A DNA stretch of 64,000 nucleotides, from NCBI GenBank assembly GCA_015067025.1, contig SVNC01000001.1:186001-250000 (forward strand), read 5' to 3'. This DNA is from Oscillospiraceae bacterium. Lineage in GTDB: Bacteria > Bacillota > Clostridia > Oscillospirales > Ruminococcaceae. Positions 57,585 to 64,000 of the stretch are shown here, piece after piece. Below the pieces are notes generated by a model. That model had not been told where the DNA came from and did no database searches. It saw only the letters and a program-made list of their open reading frames with translations. How positions within the stretch are numbered: position 1 is the first letter of the stretch; the number at the start of each line of letters is the position of its first letter. A program made the position numbers and the translations under genes.

Positions 57585-58697
57585 ATGGCAAAATACGACT
57601 ATCTTATTGTAGGTGCAGGACTTTATGGTGCTGTATTTGCTTACGAAGCAATGAAGAACGGTAAGACCTGTCTTGTTATCGACAAGAGAGATCACATCGC
57701 AGGTAATATCTATACAGAAAACCGCAGCGGTATCAACGTTCATGTTTATGGAGCTCACATCTTCCATACAAGCGATAAGTTTGTATGGAATTACATCCAG
57801 CGTTTTGCTGAATTCAACCGCTACACAAATTCACCTGTAGCAAGATATAAGAACGAGCTTTACAACCTCCCCTTCAATATGAACACTTTCTCAAAGATGT
57901 GGGGAATTGCTACTCCTGATGAAGCTATGGCTATCATCAATGAGCAGAAGGCTGAAATCAAGGGCGAACCTCAGAACCTTGAAGAACAGGCTATCTCCCT
58001 TGTCGGTAGAGATATTTATGAAAAGCTTGTAAAGTGCTATACAGAAAAACAGTGGGGAAGAGACTGCAAGGAATTACCCGCATTTATTATAAAGCGTCTT
58101 CCTGTTCGTATGACATACGATAACAACTATTTCAATGACAGTTATCAGGGTATCCCTATGGGCGGTTACACACAGATAATTGAAAGAATGTTAGACGGTG
58201 CAGAGGTTAGACTTGGCATTGATTATCTTCAGGATAAGGAAAGCCTTAACGCTCTTGCTGATAAGGTCGTTTATACAGGTGCGGTTGATGCATATTTTGA
58301 TTTCTGCTACGGCAACCTTGAATACAGAAGTGTACGTTTTGAAACTGAAGAACTTGAAACTTCAAACTACCAGGGCAATGCGGTTGTAAACTACACAGAC
58401 GGCGATACGCCCTTTACAAGAATTATCGAGCATAAGCACTTTGAATACGGCACACAGCCCACAACTATCATTTCGAGAGAATACTCGGCAGAGTGGAAGC
58501 CTGGTGACGAGCCTTATTATCCCGTTAATGATGAAAAGAACGGCACTCTTTATGCAAGGTATAAAGAGCTTGCAGAGAAGGAAGAAGGCGTTATCTTCGG
58601 CGGCAGACTTGGCGAATACAAGTACTACGATATGGATAAGGTTATCGTTGCAGCACTTGAAACTGTTAAAAAGGAATTTGGCAAGGTAAGCGAATAA
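57585..58697 (+). CDS. glf: UDP-galactopyranose mutase
   Basis: 370 aa; YDYLIVGAGLYGAVFAYEAMKNGKTCLVIDKRDHIAGN...VHVYGAHIFHTSDKFVWNY. Confidence 0.97.
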   Translation: MAKYDYLIVGAGLYGAVFAYEAMKNGKTCLVIDKRDHIAGNIYTENRSGINVHVYGAHIFHTSDKFVWNYIQRFAEFNRYTNSPVARYKNELYNLPFNMNTFSKMWGIATPDEAMAIINEQKAEIKGEPQNLEEQAISLVGRDIYEKLVKCYTEKQWGRDCKELPAFIIKRLPVRMTYDNNYFNDSYQGIPMGGYTQIIERMLDGAEVRLGIDYLQDKESLNALADKVVYTGAVDAYFDFCYGNLEYRSVRFETEELETSNYQGNAVVNYTDGDTPFTRIIEHKHFEYGTQPTTIISREYSAEWKPGDEPYYPVNDEKNGTLYARYKELAEKEEGVIFGGRLGEYKYYDMDKVIVAALETVKKEFGKVSE

Positions 58698-58704
58698 ATA
58701 ATTC

Positions 58705-58731
58705 AAGCCCGGCGTTCTGCCGGGCTTATTT
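58705..58731 (+). terminator. Intrinsic terminator after glycan cluster
   Basis: AAGCCCGGC-N5-GCCGGGCTT + ATTT. Confidence 0.75.
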
Positions 58732-58749
58732 AAAATATCTGAAATTTTT

Positions 58750-58777
58750 TGTGACATAGATGCAAATTTATCGTCTT
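58750..58777 (+). promoter_or_regulatory. Candidate ECF-sigma-type promoter
   Basis: TGTGAC (58750-58755), 16-bp spacer, CGTCTT (58772-58777). Confidence 0.55.
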
Positions 58778-58818
58778 TATTTATGAGCGGCTCAAAGGTT
58801 GCAGAAAGGAGAGTGGCA

Positions 58819-59379
58819 ATGGATATTACGGATATCAGAATAGTCGAGCTTTTTACAAACAGAAGTAAAGATGCGGTTTCAGTTTTATCAAAGAAGTATG
58901 AAAAGCTCTGCAGAAGCATTTCCTATAATATTTTAGGAAACAGAGAAGATGCGGAAGAATGTGTTAATGATACATATTTAAAGGTCTGGGACAGTATTCC
59001 GCCTGCAAAGCCCGATAACCTGACGGCTTATGTCTGCCGTATCGTAAGAAATATTTCACTTGATAAGCTGAGATATAACCTGAGAAGTAAAAGAAACGGC
59101 AAAACAGATACACTGTTATCAGAGTTATCAGAATGTATTCCGTCACAAGATAACGTGGAAGAATCAGCAGACGATACGCTGAAAAATGCGATAACCGATT
59201 TTCTGGACGGGCTTTCCGACCGTGACAGAAAAATATTCATCCGTCGCTATTTCTTCTGTGATGACGTAAAAAGTATTTCGAAAAGGCTTGGTGTTACAGA
59301 AACCAACGTTACTACCATATTAAACCGTACCAGAAACAATCTAAAAAAGTATCTTTCCGATAATGGCATTGCGGTTTAG
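58819..59379 (+). CDS. Sigma-70 family (ECF-type) RNA polymerase sigma factor
   Basis: Likely start ATG 58819 after GAAAGGAG. ISYNILGNREDAEECVNDTYLKVWDSIPP...DRDRKIFIRRYFFCDDVKSISKRLGVTETNVTTILNRTRNNLKKYL-type regions. Confidence 0.9.
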   Translation: MDITDIRIVELFTNRSKDAVSVLSKKYEKLCRSISYNILGNREDAEECVNDTYLKVWDSIPPAKPDNLTAYVCRIVRNISLDKLRYNLRSKRNGKTDTLLSELSECIPSQDNVEESADDTLKNAITDFLDGLSDRDRKIFIRRYFFCDDVKSISKRLGVTETNVTTILNRTRNNLKKYLSDNGIAV

Positions 59380-59394
59380 AAAGGAGCGCTTATA

Positions 59395-60582
59395 ATGGAT
59401 AATAAAAAGGAAATGCGACTGATGAAGGTCATATCTGATATACCCGATGATATGATAACGTCAGCGGCTAATGAAAAAACGAAAAAGCCCTGGTATAAGA
59501 ATTTTGCGGTGCTGGGTACTGCCGCCGCTTGTATCTGTGCCGTTGCTGTAGGCGGCGTATTGCTTGCGATGAACGGTCAGGGAGGATACCCGATAAAGTA
59601 TATTTATCGTGACGCAGATGACATCAAAACCGAAGAAAACGCTGCGTATGTTCCTAAATGGCACGAGCGTACAATTGAAGAGCAGTACAGAACGCTCAGG
59701 CTTTCGGATGAGCTTTATGGCTCTCGTTGTACACAGGTCGATTCTTCTCTGGTTCAGGGAAAGATAGCTTCTGCAACAGCTTCAGGCTATGACGATTATA
59801 CCGAAAAGACTTACACGACAGACGTAGAGGTTTATAGTATATCAAAGGTATCGGAGGATTTTGCAGTTGCGGTAAAATTTGCACAGGACGATGGATACTA
59901 CGTTTATGAAATAAGCGACTATACTCCTGATAGTCTTGAAAGTTTTGTGAGTGACTTGAATCTTCGCGAAAATCTTTCCTTCAGCGGAAAAATTACAAGT
60001 AAGATATGGCTGGATGATGGAAAACTAAGGGATGACGTCACCTTTGAGGGCGACGTTAACAAGGCAGTATGGGATATACTGCTTTCTGATACTGATATTC
60101 CTATCACAATTATGGACGGTGATGAGGATATGTTGCATACTATGAACAGAGGAAAAACAATGCACATTGGTATCAGTGTAAAACTTTTCGGTTACAACAA
60201 TATTGTTATGGATGTGGATGAAAAGGGTTATCTTTCTACCAATATTCTTTCTTTTGCAAAATACTTCTATATAGGAGAGGAAAAAGCAAAGGAATTTATT
60301 GACTACGTAGAAAAGAATTTTGAAGGCTATATCATAAAGTACGTCTATGAGGATAACCCCGACGATAAGCCGAAACCTGAATATACCGGCGAAAGCAGTA
60401 CTTTATCACATGACGTAAGCAAGGAAGAGGTGACTATATACAGCACGGCAAGACCTCCTCACGACAGCGGACCTGAAACAACAGGTGATGGTGGTATTTC
60501 GATTGAAAAAGAAACACAAATTGTCGGTGTGGGTTATGATACTTCAGAATATGACGTACCACCCGGCAATAATAAAGAATAA
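59395..60582 (+). CDS. Single-pass membrane protein, putative anti-sigma factor
   Basis: 395 aa; short cytosolic N-terminus, TM (FAVLGTAAACICAVAVGGVLLAM), large extracytoplasmic domain; directly follows the sigma gene. Confidence 0.7.
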   Translation: MDNKKEMRLMKVISDIPDDMITSAANEKTKKPWYKNFAVLGTAAACICAVAVGGVLLAMNGQGGYPIKYIYRDADDIKTEENAAYVPKWHERTIEEQYRTLRLSDELYGSRCTQVDSSLVQGKIASATASGYDDYTEKTYTTDVEVYSISKVSEDFAVAVKFAQDDGYYVYEISDYTPDSLESFVSDLNLRENLSFSGKITSKIWLDDGKLRDDVTFEGDVNKAVWDILLSDTDIPITIMDGDEDMLHTMNRGKTMHIGISVKLFGYNNIVMDVDEKGYLSTNILSFAKYFYIGEEKAKEFIDYVEKNFEGYIIKYVYEDNPDDKPKPEYTGESSTLSHDVSKEEVTIYSTARPPHDSGPETTGDGGISIEKETQIVGVGYDTSEYDVPPGNNKE

Positions 60583-60602
60583 AACAATAAAGAGATAAAA
60601 AA

Positions 60603-60637
60603 GAGGCACACTTCTTTACGAAGTGTGCCTCAAATTT
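60603..60637. terminator. Bidirectional terminator
   Basis: GAGGCACACTTC-N5-GAAGTGTGCCTC. Confidence 0.85.
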
Positions 60638-60770
60638 ATTGCCTTATATAAATTCCTTGCTCTTCTAAATAATCTTCAAGCTCCTGCTTCATATCCCATA
60701 TCGCCTGTTCCTTTTCGGCAATATCGTCTGCGGGCTTTTCGTCCTGAAGAATTGTCTTTTCATCGTTCAT
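60636..60770 (-). CDS. Small acidic protein (44 aa), below ORF-track cut-off
   Basis: MNDEKTILQDEKPADDIAEKEQAIWDMKQELEDYLEEQGIYIRQ; starts 5 nt after the GH31 stop. Confidence 0.5.
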   Translation of the reverse strand: MNDEKTILQDEKPADDIAEKEQAIWDMKQELEDYLEEQGIYIRQ

Positions 60771-60775
60771 AAGCC

Positions 60776-63085
60776 TTATGCCATTACAACGTTAAGACCT
60801 TCGGAGCTCTCAACTGTGAAGTTCTTATCAGTACCTGTGCTTGTAACTGTGATCGTATCGCCGTTTCTTGTAGCTGTTACTGTAAGCTCTAAGTTTGCTT
60901 CCTTATCGTAGATCCTGCATTCTGCACTCTTACCGTCTTCAAGCTGATAAACTACAAGCTTTGCACCTTCAACGTAGTCATAAGCAAAGTTTCTTGTAAA
61001 GTTACCGTAAGCAATGATAGAGTTGGGCTTTGCGTACATACCCATTGAGAAGTAGTCGAACTTCTTTTCGTGCCAGTTCTTGCCCTCTAATACTTCACCG
61101 GTCTGGATGTCTGTCCACTTGCCTTCGGGCAGATAGAACTGAGCAATACCTTCTTCGTTGAATACAGGAGCGATAAGCAGGTTATCACCGAGCATATACT
61201 GTCTGTCAAGAGGTAAGCAGGCAGGATCGTAGCCATATTCCATAACCATAGCTCTCATCATAGGAATACCCTTTTCGTGAGCCTTTACTGCATTTGCAAA
61301 GAGGTAAGGCATTAAGCGGCCTTTGAGCTTTGTGAAGTGACGGAGAACGTCGCAGGATTCTTCGTCGAAGTTCCAGGGAACTCTGTAGGAGCTGTTGCCG
61401 TGGAGTCTTGAGTGGGATGACATAAGACCGAATGCACACCATCTCTTGTAAAGGTCGGGAGTACCCTGTGCCTCAAAGCCTGAAATATCGTGGCTGAAGT
61501 AACCAAAACCTGATAAGCAGAGTGACAGACCGCCGCGAAGTGTTTCCCACATGGATTCATAGTTTGAGAAGCAGTCGCCGCCCCAGTGAACAGGGAACTG
61601 CTGACCGCCTACTGTAGCGGAGCGAGCGAATAAGCAAGCCTTATTCTTTCCGTAGTATTCTTCAAGCACCTCAAATACACACTTGTTGTAGAGGTATGTA
61701 TAGTAGTTGTGCATCTTTGTAGCGTCAGAGCCGTCAAAGTATGTAACGTCTGTAGGAATTCTTTCGCCAAAGTCGGTCTTGAATGCGTCAACGCCCATAT
61801 CGCAAAGAACTCTGAGTTTGCTCTTGTACCAGTCGTAAGCGGCAGGATTTGTAAAGTCAACGATAGCCATACCGGGCTGCCACATATCACACTGGAATAC
61901 GCCGCCATCCTTATTCTTGATGAAGTAGCCGTTAGCCATACCTTCGTCAAAGAGAGAGGACTGCTGTGCAATATAGGGGTTGATCCATACGCAGATCTCG
62001 ATGCCCTTCTGCTTAAGACGTGTAAGCATAGCCTTAGGATCGGGGAACATTCTCTTGTCCCATGTGAAGTCACACCAGTTGAATTCCTTCATCCAGAAGC
62101 AGTCAAAGTGGAATACTTCGAGGGGGATATCACGCTCAGCCATGCCATCAATAAAGGATGAGCAGGTTTCTTCATCATAGTTTGTAGTAAAGGATGTTGT
62201 AAGCCAAAGACCGAATGTGTATGCGGGAGGAAGTGCAGGCTTACCTGTAAGGTTTGTATATACGCCGATAACGTCAGCAACGTTGGAACCACCCATAACG
62301 AAGTATTCCATACGCTCGCCCTGAACGGTGAATGCAACCTTGGAAACTGTTTCGCTTGCCACTTCAAAAGTAACGTTTTCGGGATGGTTTACAAATACAC
62401 CGTAGTTTCTTGAAGATACGTAGAAGGGGATCGACTTATATGTCTGTTCTGAACATGTACCGCCGTCATTGTTCCATACTTCTACAGTCTGACCGTTCTT
62501 TACAAAGGTAGAGAACTTTTCGCCGAAGCCGTAGATGTTTTCACCAACGGAGATGTTGAGCATTTCTCTTATTCTTGCAGGACAGTCTGTCTGCTGATGA
62601 GCGTAGAAACGTTCTGCAGGAGCACCCTGCATACGGTAGTTTGTAAGCCACTGCTGTTCTTCTATGTAGGAGGTCGTTCTCCAGCCTTCCTTAGTAAGAA
62701 GCTTGTCTTCATAGAAATACTTTACATCCCATGCAGAACCAGCCTTGCCGATGCGAACAGATGTCTTATCGGATAAAAGCTCCCAGTAGCCTTCCTTTTC
62801 TGTAATAACGGGCTTGAAGCTCTTGTCTTCATAAAGATTGAAGTAAGGACCCTTTTTTACAGCACCCTTGTAGTGTTCAATAGTAACCTTGATAGAGTTA
62901 GCAAGAGTAGATGTAAATGTGATTTCGAGTACAGGACCGCCAAGAGTCATACCTCTGTTGCCGATCCACTGGTTTGTAGCGAAAACTGTGATAGAGTTTT
63001 CTGTTGTTTTGATCTCATAGATCTGTGTAGCATAGTTTACGTCGTAACCCTGCTTGTTCATCCAGAAGCCGTCTGAAAACTTCAT
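60776..63085 (-). CDS. Glycoside hydrolase family 31 (alpha-xylosidase, YicI-like), no signal peptide
   Basis: 769 aa; IYGFGEKFSTFVKNGQTVEVWNNDGGT, FHFDCFWMKEFNWCDFTWD, DAFKTDFGERIPTDV. Confidence 0.94.
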   Translation of the reverse strand: MKFSDGFWMNKQGYDVNYATQIYEIKTTENSITVFATNQWIGNRGMTLGGPVLEITFTSTLANSIKVTIEHYKGAVKKGPYFNLYEDKSFKPVITEKEGYWELLSDKTSVRIGKAGSAWDVKYFYEDKLLTKEGWRTTSYIEEQQWLTNYRMQGAPAERFYAHQQTDCPARIREMLNISVGENIYGFGEKFSTFVKNGQTVEVWNNDGGTCSEQTYKSIPFYVSSRNYGVFVNHPENVTFEVASETVSKVAFTVQGERMEYFVMGGSNVADVIGVYTNLTGKPALPPAYTFGLWLTTSFTTNYDEETCSSFIDGMAERDIPLEVFHFDCFWMKEFNWCDFTWDKRMFPDPKAMLTRLKQKGIEICVWINPYIAQQSSLFDEGMANGYFIKNKDGGVFQCDMWQPGMAIVDFTNPAAYDWYKSKLRVLCDMGVDAFKTDFGERIPTDVTYFDGSDATKMHNYYTYLYNKCVFEVLEEYYGKNKACLFARSATVGGQQFPVHWGGDCFSNYESMWETLRGGLSLCLSGFGYFSHDISGFEAQGTPDLYKRWCAFGLMSSHSRLHGNSSYRVPWNFDEESCDVLRHFTKLKGRLMPYLFANAVKAHEKGIPMMRAMVMEYGYDPACLPLDRQYMLGDNLLIAPVFNEEGIAQFYLPEGKWTDIQTGEVLEGKNWHEKKFDYFSMGMYAKPNSIIAYGNFTRNFAYDYVEGAKLVVYQLEDGKSAECRIYDKEANLELTVTATRNGDTITVTSTGTDKNFTVESSEGLNVVMA

Positions 63086-63154
63086 AGCAAATTACCAACC
63101 TTTCATTTTCTGAAAATATAGTTTAAATTTAGGTTTTCTCCATAGCTGAAAACC

Positions 63155-63195
63155 AACGATTACATTCTGTGTTTTGAAAATTGTAATCGTTTACT
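63155..63195. promoter_or_regulatory. Candidate operator/cre-like sites in the GH31 promoter
   Basis: AACGATTACA (63155-63164) and TGTAATCGTT (63182-63191) exact inverted repeats; TTGTAATCGTTTACT (63181-63195) fits WTGNAANCGNWNNCW. Minus-strand promoter TTGATT (63231-63226)-17-TAATAT (63208-63203). Confidence 0.55.
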
Positions 63196-63325
63196 ATAAC
63201 ACATATTAACACATAACGAATTAAAAATCAAGGGGGTTTTGAGAAAAATTTTTCTAAAGTAAAATTATTTCCTGATATAGTATTTTATTTACTGTAAAAT
63301 AGCGGGATAAAGACAAATTTCATAC

Positions 63326-63354
63326 TTGACAAGAAGGCTTTTTTATGATAGAAT
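63326..63354 (+). promoter_or_regulatory. SigA-type promoter of the proS leader
   Basis: TTGACA (63326-63331), 17 bp, TAGAAT (63349-63354). Confidence 0.75.
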
Positions 63355-63360
63355 TAACAC

Positions 63361-63605
63361 GATATAAAAAAGGCTGTGAAAAGAAACAAGGATAACGGTT
63401 TTCTACAGAGAGAGGGCGGCAGGTGAAAGCCCTTGAAAATAAGTTGTTCTGTCCCGTCTTTGAGCCACCCGTGATATAAGCGGTGTCGGGTTCTCCCGTT
63501 ACAGAGAAGAAGTATATTTGTACTTTGTGAGTGCGGTTTTTACCGAATTTAGGTGGTACCACGGACTTTAGTATTAGTTCGCCCTGAGATAATCTCAGGG
63601 CTTAT
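63361..63605 (+). ncRNA. T-box leader upstream of proS
   Basis: T-box sequence AGGTGGTACCACGG (63551-63564) and terminator GCCCTGAGATAATCTCAGGGC + T-rich tail (63581 onward). Confidence 0.92.
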
Positions 63606-63628
63606 TTTATTTTACGGAGGAAAAAACA

Positions 63629-64000
63629 ATGAAGCTTGAAAAATTGGTTGGCGACAGATTTAAAGACAGACCCTCAGACTGCCAGATTGACAGCCACGCA
63701 ATAATGGTAAGAGGCGGCTATATCAAGTATATGGCAAACGGTATCTTTTCATCCTATATGCCTACAAAGAGAATTACAAGAAAGATCGAACAGATCATAA
63801 GAGAAGAAATGGACGCTATTGACGGTCAGGAAGTACAGTTCCCTGTAGTTATGCCTGCAACTCTTTGGGAAGAGTCGGGAAGATATGCAAGTATCGGTAG
63901 TGAGCTTTTAAGGTTTTCTGACAGAAACAGAAACCAGATGGTGCTTGGTATGACTCACGAAGAAGCGGCAGTTCATCTTGTACGCGAATACGGTCAGAGC
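63629..64000 (+). CDS. proS: Prolyl-tRNA synthetase, N-terminal part, truncated by window edge
   Basis: MKLEKLVGDRFKDRPSDCQIDSHAIMVRGGYIKYMANGIFSSYMPTKRITRKIEQIIREEMDAIDGQEVQFPVVMPATLWEESGRY. Confidence 0.93.
   Translation, partial: MKLEKLVGDRFKDRPSDCQIDSHAIMVRGGYIKYMANGIFSSYMPTKRITRKIEQIIREEMDAIDGQEVQFPVVMPATLWEESGRYASIGSELLRFSDRNRNQMVLGMTHEEAAVHLVREYGQS

Noticed and set aside
58362-58919. 185-aa minus-strand ORF spanning glf end and sigma gene start
   Set aside because: Crosses a terminator, promoter and two confident genes on the opposite strand.
61709-62161. 150-aa plus-strand ORF (and 61609-62073 minus alternative frame) inside GH31
   Set aside because: Overlap the conserved GH31 catalytic region; shadow frames.
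63320-63562. 80-aa minus-strand ORF
   Set aside because: Lies over the T-box leader of proS; RNA structure explains the sequence.

Overview
This 64 kb window looks like chromosomal DNA from a low-to-moderate GC Firmicute. Gene content (spoVAC/AD/AE, DUF3793/DUF2325 next to feoAB, AGCS and NSS transporters, GH3/GH31/GH95 enzymes) suggests a gut Ruminococcaceae/Oscillospirales-type organism, but that is inference. It is mostly housekeeping and metabolic genes. I found no CRISPR array, prophage, transposase, rRNA or convincing tRNA. Main blocks: pckG (truncated at the left edge), alanine symporter, murA, MBL hydrolase, EpsG-like protein, trmB; a copper ATPase with a C-terminal CopZ-like domain; transglutaminase and polysaccharide deacetylase; a ferrous-iron (Feo) locus; HD-GYP proteins; spoVA genes split by unrelated genes; GH3 and GH95 enzymes; an ECF S-component and DUF4430 pair behind a cobalamin riboswitch; an FGGY kinase; a surface 5'-nucleotidase; cysK; a LytTR/GHKL two-component system; a galactofuranose-type glycan synthesis/export cluster; an ECF-type sigma operon; GH31; and a T-box-controlled proS (truncated at the right edge). 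The most interesting signals are regulatory: (1) a leader upstream of a YkvA/DUF1232 gene that looks like a terminator/antiterminator switch; (2) six copies of GTTAG-N6-CTAAC in one fixed 18-bp register across the Feo locus; (3) a second start with its own Shine-Dalgarno inside copA that would give free CopZ; (4) a LytTR-type direct repeat at 21-bp period upstream of the two-component system; (5) an ECF-type promoter in front of the sigma gene; (6) operator-like sites at the GH31 and GH95 promoters. All calls were made by reading the sequence; no database search was run.
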